Source of the DNA: Elusimicrobiota bacterium
GTDB taxonomy: Bacteria > Elusimicrobiota > Elusimicrobia > UBA1565 > UBA9628
NCBI GenBank assembly: GCA_003151975.1
Contig: PLZD01000024.1
Location: 1-64,000 of the forward strand
DNA length: 64,000 bases
Direction: 5' to 3'
The position numbers and the translations under genes are program-made. The notes below the pieces were generated by a model. The model saw only the letters and a program-made list of their open reading frames with translations, was not told the origin of the DNA and did not search any database. Positions within the stretch are counted from its first letter, which is position 1. Every line of letters begins with the position of its first letter. Below are positions 1 to 8,857 of the stretch, one piece after another.

Positions 1-2279
1 CCGTCCAAGATCGCCAGAGCCTCGGCGCCGCGCTTGCTCTGCTCGAGCAAGGCCGCCAGGCTGAGCGCGGCCTCGAGGCTGTCGGGCCGAATCTTAAGCG
101 CCTCTCGAAAATCGGCCTGCGCTCCCGGGGCATCTCCTTTCGAAACGAAGCGCGCGACGCCGCGATCCAGGCGCAGAGAGGCGTCCGCCGGGAAACGGGC
201 GACGCACGCGTCGAAATAGAAAGCGGGAAGGCGCCGACGATCCTCGAGATCCGATGATCCCAGGCAAGCCGCGCGCGCGTCGGCCTCAAGCGCCTGCGCC
301 AAATCCGTCCGCGCGCCCGCTTCATCGTTAACGCTCATCTTGACGAAACCGCGCGCCGCCAGCCAGCGCGCGCGCGTCACGCCGGGAGCCTCGGATAGCG
401 CTGCGCCCGCGTCGTCGAGCACGCCGAGAGCCGCACTGCGTTTCCCCGCCCGGGACAGCGCGACCGCTTCGCGGATGCGCAGCTCGCCGGACTGGGGCGA
501 AAGATCCACCGCGGTCTTAAGATCGGCCTCGGCCTCGGCGTACTTCCCCTGGCCCAACTCGATGTCGGCGCGCAATGCGCGGGACTCGGCCTGGTCCGAC
601 GGCGTCGTCGCCGCCGCGACGAGGCGGCCCGCAGCGGCCAGGGCCTCGGCGGGTCGGCCAGCCCGCATCAGCAGCGACACTTGACGGCGCGAGCGAAGGA
701 GGTACTGATCCCCGGTCTGGGGTTCCCCGTTCGATTGGAGCCCCGACGCCGCGTCCAGATCGAAGGCGTTCGTGGAGCCGCTTCGCACGGTCGCCTCCAA
801 GAGCTTGGCCGACCTCAGGTCCAGCTCGGCTTTCCGCGTCTCACCGAGCGCGCTCCAATGCGCGGCGTCCGCCGTCAAGGCGTCCATGTAGACGATCGCG
901 GCGATGCTCCCGTTCCGGCCCGAGATCGCGGCCAGGCCCAGGACCTCGGCGGCCCGTCCGTCGTTGTAGAGCGCGTCCTCGCCGGGGAACTTCCGGAAGG
1001 CAGGCCACCAGCGGTCGCGGATCTCCAGGGACAAGAAGCAGACCATCGAAAAATAGACGACGGCGCAGCAGCCCAGCAGCGCATGGAGGCTCCAGCGTCG
1101 CGACGGCTTTGATGGGCTCGCGCCGGATTTCCACCGCGCCGCCGCCGTCGCCAAGCCGCAGCCTGCCAGCACGTCCAAGACGGGGACGACCGAGACGCGA
1201 TAGGCCGGGATGCCTCCGGCGACGGCGTAGCCGCTGAAGGACGCGGCGACGACCGCCAACGCCTGCAGGCCTCTATTTTTATAATTCCCCGCGAGTGCGG
1301 CCAGCGCCAATAGCAGAAAGATCCAGAGACCTCGCCAGAACAAAACGAATCTTTGGAGGCAGAACCAAGCGTAGCGAAGCGGATGAGCGGCGATGTTGCG
1401 CACCGCCAAGCCGACGAGCGCCGCTTGCTGGTCCTGCCAACTCAAGCCGAGCTTCTTGAAGCCGGGCTGCAGCGCCTCGGCGACGTCGAGCGACTGCTCC
1501 ACGGTCGTGTCCACGTACGCGCCCGCCGTGCTCCTCAAAAGGATGTAGGAGCCCTTGAGGTCGAACGGGATAAACTTCCGGAACTGCAAGGCGTTGCGGA
1601 TCGCCATCGGCGAGAGGAAAAGGACCGTCGCCGCGGCCAACAGCCCGATCTTCCGCCACCGGCGCTCGGGGAACTTCCACCAAAACAGATAGGCCGCGGC
1701 CAGGAGCACGGGGAACGGAAAATGCGCGGCGCGGCAGAGCAGGCTCGTCGCTAGGGCCGCGCCCAGAACGAGTGCGGAGGCTCCGCTTCTTCTCTCGACC
1801 CAGAAGACGGCGGCGATCGCAAGTCCCAAGACGCAAAATCCGTAAAATCCGTGGACGTTGAGGCTCGAGACCGCCATGATCTGGTCGGGATCCAAGGCCA
1901 GCAGCGTCGCGGCGAGGAGTCCGGCCAGAGGCGAGAGCAGCAGGCGGGCCAGGGCGTACGCCGCGACGATGGCGAGCGTCGACAAAGCGGCCTGCGCCAT
2001 GCGCACGTGACCGGGGTGAGGATGGCCGAAGGGGCTCTCGACTGCGGCGATGAACGCGGGATAGATCGGCGCGCGGAAGGCCGTGGGGGTGGTGGCCGGC
2101 AAGATCGACAAGACGTGATAGCTCGAGAGCGCTATGCCCGCCTCGTAATATCCCTCCTCTTGGTCGGCCCGCGGCATGTAGACGCCGTAATAGGACCAGG
2201 CTTGATGGAATCTCAGCGCGGCCCCGATGAGCAGCGGGATCAGGAGGAGCCAGGAGGTCGCCCAGGGACTGCGCCTCAC
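1..2279 (-). CDS. GT-C-type membrane glycosyltransferase with C-terminal TPRs (partial, 3' end outside window)
   Basis: At least 759 aa; the reading frame runs off the left end without a stop. It starts with GTG at 2279, overlapping the TGA of the SGNH hydrolase gene as GTGA, so translation is probably coupled. The N-terminal 400 or so residues hold many hydrophobic segments and closely resemble the protein at 4541-6979: both have R-F-H-Q-A-W-S-Y-Y near residue 25 and an acidic D-Q-E-E-G-Y-Y motif in the first periplasmic loop, where GT39/GT83 (PMT/ArnT-like) enzymes keep a catalytic Asp/Glu. These enzymes transfer a sugar from a polyprenyl-phosphate donor at the outer face of the inner membrane; the substrate here is unknown. 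The C-terminal half is soluble and made of TPR-like helical pairs. Being last of a four-gene minus-strand operon with an SGNH hydrolase suggests work on surface glycan or acyl groups. Confidence 0.75.
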   Translation of the reverse strand, partial: MRRSPWATSWLLLIPLLIGAALRFHQAWSYYGVYMPRADQEEGYYEAGIALSSYHVLSILPATTPTAFRAPIYPAFIAAVESPFGHPHPGHVRMAQAALSTLAIVAAYALARLLLSPLAGLLAATLLALDPDQIMAVSSLNVHGFYGFCVLGLAIAAVFWVERRSGASALVLGAALATSLLCRAAHFPFPVLLAAAYLFWWKFPERRWRKIGLLAAATVLFLSPMAIRNALQFRKFIPFDLKGSYILLRSTAGAYVDTTVEQSLDVAEALQPGFKKLGLSWQDQQAALVGLAVRNIAAHPLRYAWFCLQRFVLFWRGLWIFLLLALAALAGNYKNRGLQALAVVAASFSGYAVAGGIPAYRVSVVPVLDVLAGCGLATAAARWKSGASPSKPSRRWSLHALLGCCAVVYFSMVCFLSLEIRDRWWPAFRKFPGEDALYNDGRAAEVLGLAAISGRNGSIAAIVYMDALTADAAHWSALGETRKAELDLRSAKLLEATVRSGSTNAFDLDAASGLQSNGEPQTGDQYLLRSRRQVSLLMRAGRPAEALAAAGRLVAAATTPSDQAESRALRADIELGQGKYAEAEADLKTAVDLSPQSGELRIREAVALSRAGKRSAALGVLDDAGAALSEAPGVTRARWLAARGFVKMSVNDEAGARTDLAQALEADARAACLGSSDLEDRRRLPAFYFDACVARFPADASLRLDRGVARFVSKGDAPGAQADFREALKIRPDSLEAALSLAALLEQSKRGAEALAILD

Positions 2280-3991
2280 GGCGCGGCCTTCTTGCGTCCC
2301 TTGAGCACCGACGCCAAGCTCATGGCGGCAAATTTCGAGTCCGGCTTGAGGAGCAGCGCGGCCCGGAAATCCGATTCCGCGCCGGCGGGGTCCCCCGCCT
2401 GGAAGCGCGCCACGCCGCGGTCCACCCTCAAGGAATCTTCTTCGGGGAACCGATCCACGCAGGGATCGAAGTAGGACGGCTCGAGGCGTCCCCGATCCTG
2501 GAGATCCCCGACGCCCAGGCACGCCGTGCGCGCGTCGGCCGCCAGCGCCTGCACGAAGTCCGCGTGAGCCCCCGCTTCGTCCCTGACGCGCAGCCGCACG
2601 AAAGCACGGGCCGAAAACCAGCGCGCCCGCACCGTTCCGGGTGCGCCGCGAAGCAAAATCAGTCCGCGATCGAACCGGCTCAAGGCCTCCTTGCGCTTGC
2701 CCGCCCGGGCCAGCGCAATCGCCTCGCGCAGGCGCTGCTGTTCGAGTTCGAGCGCCAGACTTTCCGCGACGCTCAGAGCCGGCTTCCGGGGCGACGCGAG
2801 GACCCCGGACTTGGTGAGCGCCGCCAGGACGTTGTCGACGATCAGACGGTTGCCGACCAAAGTGCAGTGCCCCCAGCGTCCGCCGAATCTGTCGCCGAAA
2901 ATGGCGCCATACGGCTCCTGCGCGAGCGCGCTCAGAAAGTTCTCCCGGTTCTCGATGAAGATGACGCCCTTGTCCTCGCGCAGGAGCGTCTCCAGAGGGC
3001 GGATGTCGAGCGTCGGATACTGCATGACGGCCAAGCGTACGCCCGCCTCCCGCACGCGGGCATCGAGGCCCCGCAGGCTGGCCGCGGTGACGTCCGCGCT
3101 GGAGAGCGCTTCCTCGAAAGGGGCCATCGTCCCGCTGAAATCCCGATCCGACTCCGCCGCCTCCTGCGTGAGCCGCTTCGTCTTGTTCCATTCGCGTTGG
3201 TCCGCGTAGAGCTCGGCCAGCTTGATGAGCGGGTCTTCATTGTCGTCGGGACTGACGGCCTTGAAAGCCCGCTCGGCTTCCTCGTGCCGGCCCGCGACCC
3301 AGTACTCAACGCCCACATTCCACAACGCTTGCCGATCGCGCGAGCCTCTGAGATAGGCCTGCTCGAACAACGGCAGCGCCTTGATCCGTTCTCCGCGATC
3401 GAAGTAGAAAAGTCCCAGCGCAAGATACGGGTCGGGCAGATTCCCGCGGCGTTGGATGTCCTGGAGGCCTGCCGCCTCGGAGACGCAGCGGGGCGGCGGC
3501 GCGGCGGCGACTGGACGCGGGCGCGAGAAGTCGCGCCAATAGCGCACGAGTCCGATCAGCCGGGAATGCCGCGCGATCTTCTCCCAGAGCGAATCGGACC
3601 GCCTGACCGCGAACCAACGATTGTCGTTGACGCCCATCATGGCGATGACCAAGTCCGGACGGTAATCGCGCAGATAATCGGGAAGACGAGCCAGGATCAG
3701 GCTCGTCGTCGTTCCGAAGCGTCCCTTGTTGATGACGCGGTAACGGCCCGGGTCCCGCGCGTCCAGGCGCTCTTGGAGCTGCGCCGGCCACGAATGGTCA
3801 GAGACGAAGGTCCAAGCGGCCGTCGTCGATTCGCCGAGGCAGAGTATGCGAAAGACGCCGCCGCCGCTGGACGCCGGCCTTTCGGCGCGCTCGAAGGAGC
3901 GGCGCGCGACGAGGCCGGCCGTCTGCAAGGCGAGCTCCGCGAAAACGGCGGTCAACAACAGCACGGCCGCCGCCTGCGCCGCACGCCTCAA
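2276..3991 (-). CDS. Membrane-anchored SGNH/GDSL hydrolase with C-terminal TPR repeats
   Basis: 571 aa. A TTG start at 3991 is chosen because an in-frame TAG lies just upstream and GGGGGAG sits about 8 bases before it. A single N-terminal hydrophobic segment (about residues 5-27) should anchor it with the bulk outside. SGNH blocks are visible: G-E-S near residue 54 with the nucleophile Ser, a Gly block around N-K-G-R-F-G, and G-V-N-D-N near 120 for the oxyanion Asn. A late W-G-H may supply the catalytic His, though the classic D-x-x-H spacing is not obvious. TPR-like repeats occur near 180-270 and again over the last 150 residues. The family removes or transfers acyl groups on glycans and lipids. 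Its neighbours, a GT-C enzyme after it and small proteins before it, suit envelope glycan tailoring. Substrate unknown. Confidence 0.75.
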   Translation of the reverse strand: MRRAAQAAAVLLLTAVFAELALQTAGLVARRSFERAERPASSGGGVFRILCLGESTTAAWTFVSDHSWPAQLQERLDARDPGRYRVINKGRFGTTTSLILARLPDYLRDYRPDLVIAMMGVNDNRWFAVRRSDSLWEKIARHSRLIGLVRYWRDFSRPRPVAAAPPPRCVSEAAGLQDIQRRGNLPDPYLALGLFYFDRGERIKALPLFEQAYLRGSRDRQALWNVGVEYWVAGRHEEAERAFKAVSPDDNEDPLIKLAELYADQREWNKTKRLTQEAAESDRDFSGTMAPFEEALSSADVTAASLRGLDARVREAGVRLAVMQYPTLDIRPLETLLREDKGVIFIENRENFLSALAQEPYGAIFGDRFGGRWGHCTLVGNRLIVDNVLAALTKSGVLASPRKPALSVAESLALELEQQRLREAIALARAGKRKEALSRFDRGLILLRGAPGTVRARWFSARAFVRLRVRDEAGAHADFVQALAADARTACLGVGDLQDRGRLEPSYFDPCVDRFPEEDSLRVDRGVARFQAGDPAGAESDFRAALLLKPDSKFAAMSLASVLKGRKKAAP

Positions 3992-4025
3992 GGTCTAGTC
4001 TCCCCCGAGAAGCCTTGGACGCTCT

Positions 4026-4235
4026 TCAATCAGGAGGCGCGTTGGGGTCGGCTGGGGCGTTCGGATCGGGGCCCACTTTGGGATCCCGGCCCGCCTTCGG
4101 GTCTTTGGGAGCTTTGGGATCTTCGGGGACCTTCGGTCCTCCGGCGGCAGGAGTTCCGCCGGCTTTCGTTTTCGCGTCCTTGTCCGCGGGTTTTTTCGGC
4201 GACATAATCCCCCTCAGGAATTCTCTAAGGCTCAT
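4026..4235 (-). CDS. Small Pro/Asp/Lys-repeat protein
   Basis: 69 aa, ATG at 4235, overlapping the end of the upstream gene by 11 bases. The N-terminus is short and basic. From about residue 33 the chain is a degenerate tandem repeat with a period of about six residues built on D-P-[KN]-A-P-x. There is no hydrophobic segment or cysteine. No family is recognised. Similar six-residue Pro repeats end the DUF4932 protein at 7478-8857. It may be a disordered linker or substrate-like tail. It is supported as a gene by its place between two genes of the same operon. Confidence 0.5.
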   Translation of the reverse strand: MSLREFLRGIMSPKKPADKDAKTKAGGTPAAGGPKVPEDPKAPKDPKAGRDPKVGPDPNAPADPNAPPD

Positions 4236-4485
4236 GGCTCTTCACGGCGTCCGGGCCCGCCTTCGCGTCCGGGCCGGACGCGCGGTCCGCGGGCGCGCCG
4301 CCGTCCGCGCCGGCCTCGGCGTCAGGCTTGGAAACGGGATCCCTCAAATGATCGGCGGGCTTCGTGGGATCGCCCTGCTTCGCCTGCGGCACCTGCGGTG
4401 CCTGCGGTGCAGGAGACTTCCTCGCGTAGGCCAGCCAACCGACGGCGAAGAGAAGCACCAAGAACGCCGCCCAGACTTTTTTCAT
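4225..4485 (-). CDS. Small single-pass membrane protein with Pro/Ala/Asp-rich tail
   Basis: 86 aa from ATG 4485, which follows GGGAAGGA at very short spacing. An upstream in-frame ATG at 4509 overlaps the -10 box and is unlikely. Residues 1-22 are M-K-K followed by a strong hydrophobic helix, then a Lys/Arg, giving a signal anchor. The rest is low-complexity, rich in Pro, Ala, Gln and Asp, and likely disordered outside the membrane. It is the first gene of the minus-strand operon that contains the SGNH hydrolase and the GT-C enzyme. Function unknown. Confidence 0.55.
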   Translation of the reverse strand: MKKVWAAFLVLLFAVGWLAYARKSPAPQAPQVPQAKQGDPTKPADHLRDPVSKPDAEAGADGGAPADRASGPDAKAGPDAVKSHEP

Positions 4486-4508
4486 TTCCTTCCCGAACGT
4501 CAGGGTCA

Positions 4509-4514
4509 TTATAT
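4509..4514 (-). promoter_or_regulatory. Consensus -10 box for the 4485-to-1 operon
   Basis: Reading leftward, TATAAT is a perfect -10 hexamer 24 bases before the ATG at 4485. No good -35 is found at 16-18 bp (best is TTCAGG), so it may need an activator. It lies in the 55-base divergent gap between this operon and the plus-strand GT-C gene. Confidence 0.45.
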
Positions 4515-4540
4515 AACATAAACGAGGATTCCCTGAAAAA

Positions 4541-6979
4541 ATGAGTTCCGGTCATCGGCCCTGGTCCTGGAGGTTGCTCCTGCTCGCCCCGATTCTGGTG
4601 GGCGGCGCGCTGAGATTCCACCAGGCCTGGTCTTACTACGACGTCTATTCGCCCGATACCGACCAAGAGGAAGGATACTACGGTACCGGCATCGGCCTGC
4701 TCAGCTGCCACGTCTTATCGGTAGGCATTCCCGACGTCGTTCCCCGGTCGTGGCGGGGGCCCCTCTACCCCACCTTCATCGCCGTGGTCGAAGGCGCGTT
4801 CCGCCGCCCCTGGCCCGGCCACGTCAGGATGGCCCAAGCCTTTTTGTCCACCGTCGAGATCGGTCTCGTATTTCTCTTGGGAGAAATCATCCTGAGTCCC
4901 ATGGCGGGCTTTCTGGCGGCGACGTGGGCGGCTGTCGATACGGGCCAAATAGAAGCCGTTTCGACCCTCAACGTGCACGGCTTCTACGCCTTCTGCATGT
5001 TGGCCGTGCTCATCGCGGTCCTCAAGTGGCTCGAGACCAGAAGCCCGAGAGCGACCGTCGTCTTGGGCTTCGCGCTGGCGGCGAGCCTGCTGTGCCGCTC
5101 CGCCCATTTCCTGCTGCCCATCTTCCTTTGCGCGGCCTACGCGTTCTGGTGGCGTTTTCCGGAGCGCCCCTGGAAGACGATCGCCCTCTTGGCCGCGTCG
5201 ACGGCGCTATTCCTCTCGCCGCTGACCCTGCGCAACGCGATTCAGTTCAAGAAGCTGCTCCCAGCGGACGGCTACGCGGCCGCTTCCGACCTGCTCGCGG
5301 CGACGCAAGGCGCCTACAAGAGCGTGACGGTAGACCAAGCCGTCGACATCGCCGACTCCATTGAGCCGGGATTCCGTTCGCTGGGGTTGCGCGGCGACGA
5401 ACTCTACGCGGCGATGGTCAAGCTCGCGATGAGAAACATCGTCGCCCACCCGCTGGCCTACGCGGGCTTCTGCCTGGAAAGACTGTTCATGTTTTGGGGC
5501 GCATTGGCGGTGCCCCTCATCCTCGGGGCGTTCGCCTTATGGGCAAATCCAAAAAACAAGAGATTGCAGGCGGCAGCGCTGGTCTGCCTCTCCTTCAGCG
5601 GCTACGCATTCGTCAAGGGCGGTTCGCCGGTCTACAGAGCTCCCGTCCTGCCCTTGCTTTCGCTGTTGGCGGGCTGCGGCCTGGCCAGCGCCCTGACGCT
5701 GGCGAGTCGCGCGGATCTCGGAGGAGGAGGCGCGGCCAAGGACCGCGGGCTAGATTGGAGCCTGCGGGCGGTTCTGTACGGTCTTGCCCCGATCTACGCC
5801 GCCATGCTCGCGTTCCTCGCTTTGGAATTGGGGCAGACTCGGCTGCACCGCTTCCACCTCGCGGTAGAGCCGCAACACCTTTGCCCCGATCAACGCGTTC
5901 TCGATGTCCTGCGGCTCGAGGCGGTGCATGACCAAAGCGAGCGGGCGACGGAATCCTACGTCGTCGCCCTACTCCAGAGAGCCGCGCATCGGGCTGAATC
6001 GGGAGACGAGAACGGCCGCGCATCTGACATCCGGGATGCGTCGTCGATGGCCGCGCTATGCAGCGAGGTTCGCATGTCCCATTCCGCCAAGCTTGTCCTC
6101 CAGGACCTTGCCGGCGCCGCGGCAAAAAAACCAAAGATTGTATGGCCCGCGATCCCGCGGCCGAGCGCGGAGCGGATCACCGACGGCCTGCTCCAGCGGG
6201 CGCAGTCGGCGGTCAACGGAGACCGGCTTCAAGATGCCTTGTCGTTGGCGGACAAGGCGGTGACGGTCGCCGCCCGTGCGTCGCTGGCGACGCACGCCCG
6301 CGCCCGCGCGGAGCGTGCCCAAGTGGAGCTTCTGCTGCGCGATTACAAGAGCGCCGAATCGGATCTCAGGAGCGCCGCGTTCCTGGAGCCGCGCCCGGGA
6401 GGACAGTACGCCATGCCGCTGGCGCTGGTCCTCAGCAGGGAGGGGAAGACCGCGCAGGCCCTGGAGCTTCTCGAGGCGAAAGCGCCGCCGTCCGAGGGAA
6501 GCGACCGGGCGGCACGCGCCCGGCGGCTGGTTTGGCGCGCCGTGCTGCGGTTCGAGCTCAAGAAGAACGCGGCGGCCATATCCGATTTGGAGGAAGCCAT
6601 CAAGCTCGACGCGCCGACCGCATGCAAGCGCGATCCGGAGGTAGAGGAAGCTGATCGCATCCGGCCGGGGTTTTTCGACCTCTGCGCGGCGCGCTACCCC
6701 TCGGACGCGCGTCTGAGGCTCGACCGCGGCGTGGCGCGGTACGCCGCGGGAGACGCGCCGGGCGCGGAGGCGGACTTCCGCGAGGCGTTGAGGCTCAAGC
6801 CGGGATACTTGGAGGCGGCGATGAGCCTGGCCTCGGTGCTCGAGCGGCGCGGCGCGGTCAGTGAGGCGCTCGCGGTCGTGCAGGGGTCCTTGCGCGATGC
6901 GGGCGGCCGAGCGCGGGAGGCGATCTACGCCGACGCGAGGTCCCTGGAGACGCGGCTGAGCCGCAGGAACCGTCCATGA
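4541..6979 (+). CDS. GT-C-type membrane glycosyltransferase with C-terminal TPRs
   Basis: 812 aa, paralogue of the truncated gene at 1-2279 but divergently oriented. Residues 1-400 hold roughly ten hydrophobic helices. The first large loop keeps the acidic D-Q-E-E-G-Y-Y motif expected of the GT39/GT83 catalytic site. The remaining 400 residues are soluble, with TPR-like pairs, and the last 120 residues match the C-terminal TPR block of the SGNH hydrolase (L-R-L-D-R-G-V-A-R followed by A-G-D-A-P-G-A-E-A-D-F-R). Its role is likely transfer of a lipid-linked sugar to a surface acceptor. A GAGGA lies 12 bases before the ATG, rather far. Confidence 0.75.
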   Translation: MSSGHRPWSWRLLLLAPILVGGALRFHQAWSYYDVYSPDTDQEEGYYGTGIGLLSCHVLSVGIPDVVPRSWRGPLYPTFIAVVEGAFRRPWPGHVRMAQAFLSTVEIGLVFLLGEIILSPMAGFLAATWAAVDTGQIEAVSTLNVHGFYAFCMLAVLIAVLKWLETRSPRATVVLGFALAASLLCRSAHFLLPIFLCAAYAFWWRFPERPWKTIALLAASTALFLSPLTLRNAIQFKKLLPADGYAAASDLLAATQGAYKSVTVDQAVDIADSIEPGFRSLGLRGDELYAAMVKLAMRNIVAHPLAYAGFCLERLFMFWGALAVPLILGAFALWANPKNKRLQAAALVCLSFSGYAFVKGGSPVYRAPVLPLLSLLAGCGLASALTLASRADLGGGGAAKDRGLDWSLRAVLYGLAPIYAAMLAFLALELGQTRLHRFHLAVEPQHLCPDQRVLDVLRLEAVHDQSERATESYVVALLQRAAHRAESGDENGRASDIRDASSMAALCSEVRMSHSAKLVLQDLAGAAAKKPKIVWPAIPRPSAERITDGLLQRAQSAVNGDRLQDALSLADKAVTVAARASLATHARARAERAQVELLLRDYKSAESDLRSAAFLEPRPGGQYAMPLALVLSREGKTAQALELLEAKAPPSEGSDRAARARRLVWRAVLRFELKKNAAAISDLEEAIKLDAPTACKRDPEVEEADRIRPGFFDLCAARYPSDARLRLDRGVARYAAGDAPGAEADFREALRLKPGYLEAAMSLASVLERRGAVSEALAVVQGSLRDAGGRAREAIYADARSLETRLSRRNRP

Positions 6980-7017
6980 ACCGCTCGGCCCCGCGCGCCG
7001 CCGGCCCCGACTTTTTT

Positions 7018-7026
7018 TGTTATACT
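7018..7026 (+). promoter_or_regulatory. Extended -10 (TGTTATACT) placing +1 at the ATG
   Basis: TATACT at 7021-7026 is preceded by TG one base upstream (extended -10) and a T-tract. No -35 is visible. The ATG at 7035 begins 9 bases after the box ends, so the transcript would have almost no leader; there is no Shine-Dalgarno sequence. Confidence 0.5.
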
Positions 7027-7034
7027 CATTTTTA

Positions 7035-7481
7035 ATGAAATGGCAATGGACGCTGGCTTCGTCGCTCTTGCTCATTGTGGCGTGCCCGGCGATCGGCGCG
7101 AACGCCCCGACGGACCCGTTCGCCCCCGCGGACCGGGCGATCGCTGACGCCGAGAAGGCCATCGCGGAGATGACGAAGTGTTCCGCCGAGTCGGCCGCGC
7201 TGAAACGGGATATCACGGCCAAGAAAAAAGAGATCATCAGCCGCTACGGTTCCGTTCCCCCCTCTTACTCGAACCTTCTCACCATCAAGAACGCGCGTTT
7301 CCAAAATCAACTCAAGGTCTGCAATGCGCTGAATTCCGGCGCGTTGTTCGACCGCGCGATGAACATCTTGCGGGGCGTCGAGCCTAAGAGCATGGACGGA
7401 TTCAAGGAACGCAGGGACCGCATCGAGGAGCTGCGATCGCAGTTCAACGACGTGGTCTCGCAAGGATCGCAGTCGCGGTGA
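7035..7481 (+). CDS. Small secreted protein, function unknown
   Basis: 148 aa, start taken at ATG 7035 (M-K-W-Q-W). A Sec signal peptide covers about residues 1-22, ending near I-G-A-N-A. The mature part is helical and charged with two cysteines (in T-K-C-S and K-V-C-N) about 60 residues apart that could pair. No family recognised. Its TGA overlaps the GTG of the DUF4932 gene, so the two are co-translated and probably act together in the periplasm. Confidence 0.65.
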   Translation: MKWQWTLASSLLLIVACPAIGANAPTDPFAPADRAIADAEKAIAEMTKCSAESAALKRDITAKKKEIISRYGSVPPSYSNLLTIKNARFQNQLKVCNALNSGALFDRAMNILRGVEPKSMDGFKERRDRIEELRSQFNDVVSQGSQSR

Positions 7482-8857
7482 GGCTCCGCTGGCCCTTTTT
7501 GGGCCTGGCGGCCTTGGTGTGTCCCGCGCTGGCGTGGGCGGCGCCGCCAACGACGATCCGCATCGACGTCGATCCGCGGATGGAGTTGGAAAGCGTCGTC
7601 AGGCTCCTGGGCCCCGCGGCGGGCGATCCCGAAGGTTTCGTGCGCCGCGACATCCCTTACGCCCGCGCGATCGCCGACCATTTCGCCGCCGACCGCCGCC
7701 ACGCCGCCGTCCGAGCCGACTCCGAGCCCGCGTTTAAGAACTTCAAGTTCAGCGACCGGCGGCAGGTCCTCCTGCGGCTCTCGCCCCCTCCCGCGCTGCA
7801 GGTCCGAGTAGAGATGCCCTACGCTTTCTATGAAAGGGCCGGAGGCCGCGACAAAGCGGACGCCTGGCTCGACGGCCTGCGGACATTCTGCCGTGATGCC
7901 GGCTTCCTCGACTTCCTCGCGTCCTCGCGCGGCTTGCTCGCGCCGCAAGTCGACGCGTTCCGCAACGAGGTCGCGCGCGTGGACTACCTCGGCAAAATCG
8001 AGGCTTACACGGGGCTTGGGCTGCTCGGGAGCTACTCGATCGCGCTTTCCCCGTTCGACGCGACCGGAGGCGTCGCCAACGAGGTCGCGGTCCTCGACGA
8101 CGGCGCGATGGAGATCTCGTCGGTCATCGGCCCCGAGCAGCGGCCCGGCGCCGGCTTCGACTTCTGGTCGAAGCGCATCCCGAGCGTCCTGTGGCACGAG
8201 TCGGGGCACGGCATCGAGGATGGGATGGGCGATCTCTTCTCGGACCAAATCGCCTTGAGCTCGGCGAGCTACCAGCCGAGCTGGAACTGCTACGGCGACT
8301 GGCAGCAGTGCTTCAAGGAAAACGTGGTCAGAGCCGTCATGATCCGCCTCATCGCGCAGGAATTCGGCCAAGCCGCGGCCGACGAGCAGCTGGCTTACGA
8401 GACCGAGACGCGATTCCCGTATCTCAAGACCATGCTCGACCGGCTGCGGGACTACGAGAAGCACCGGGACCGGTACCCGACCTTGGCGGATTTCTACCCG
8501 GAACTTGTCGCGGTCCTCCCGGTCCCGCCCCCGAAGCGCGGGACGTGGGAATTCTCCTCCGTCCCGTCGGCGGTCTCGGGCGCGCCCGCGGCGAAGAGGC
8601 TGCGCGTGCTGCGGTATCTCGAGCAGATCATCGCGCGCGCCAAGGAACCCGCGGTCCTCGCCGCGGCGCGGCGCGCGCGCGATTCAGTCGTTCAGGAATC
8701 GGAAACGATGCGGGAACCTGTCGGACACAACTTTGAGGCCGATCCCGCGACGGCCCCCAATCCCGAGTCCCGTCCCAATCCGGGCGCACTGCCCAATCCC
8801 AACGCGCCGCCAAATCCCGGCGCGCCGGCAAATCCTCAAGCTCCTCCGAGCCGCTAG
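7478..8857 (+). CDS. Exported DUF4932-type putative metallopeptidase (intact HExxH) with Pro-repeat tail
   Basis: 459 aa from GTG 7478. A signal peptide spans about 1-22. It opens with the family signature V-D-P-R-x-E-L near residue 31, followed by the I-P-Y/H-F and A-A-V blocks of DUF4932. H240-E-S-G-H244 is an intact zinc-peptidase HExxH, and E281, in C-F-K-E after a C-x3-W-x3-C pair, is conserved in relatives and is a good candidate for the third ligand of a gluzincin-like site. A later D-Y-E-K-H-R-D-R-Y-P-T-L-A-D-F-Y-P block is the other family hallmark. Residues 422-459 form a disordered tail of N-P-x-A-x-P repeats. Catalysis is inferred from the motif only. It is the clearest active member of a set of eight DUF4932 domains in the window. 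Confidence 0.75.
   Translation: MRLRWPFLGLAALVCPALAWAAPPTTIRIDVDPRMELESVVRLLGPAAGDPEGFVRRDIPYARAIADHFAADRRHAAVRADSEPAFKNFKFSDRRQVLLRLSPPPALQVRVEMPYAFYERAGGRDKADAWLDGLRTFCRDAGFLDFLASSRGLLAPQVDAFRNEVARVDYLGKIEAYTGLGLLGSYSIALSPFDATGGVANEVAVLDDGAMEISSVIGPEQRPGAGFDFWSKRIPSVLWHESGHGIEDGMGDLFSDQIALSSASYQPSWNCYGDWQQCFKENVVRAVMIRLIAQEFGQAAADEQLAYETETRFPYLKTMLDRLRDYEKHRDRYPTLADFYPELVAVLPVPPPKRGTWEFSSVPSAVSGAPAAKRLRVLRYLEQIIARAKEPAVLAAARRARDSVVQESETMREPVGHNFEADPATAPNPESRPNPGALPNPNAPPNPGAPANPQAPPSR
8757..8852 (+). repeat. Tandem six-codon Pro/Asn repeats at the 3' end of the DUF4932 gene
   Basis: About six imperfect copies of an 18-bp unit centred on AATCCC encode N-P-x-A-[PL]-P. They end the reading frame just before the stop that overlaps the convergent gene. 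A related D-P-N-A-P-x repeat occurs in the 69-aa protein at 4026-4235. Confidence 0.7.

Noticed and set aside
2564-4207. 547-aa plus-strand frame opposite the SGNH hydrolase
   Set aside because: Shadow of a gene with clear SGNH motifs on the minus strand.
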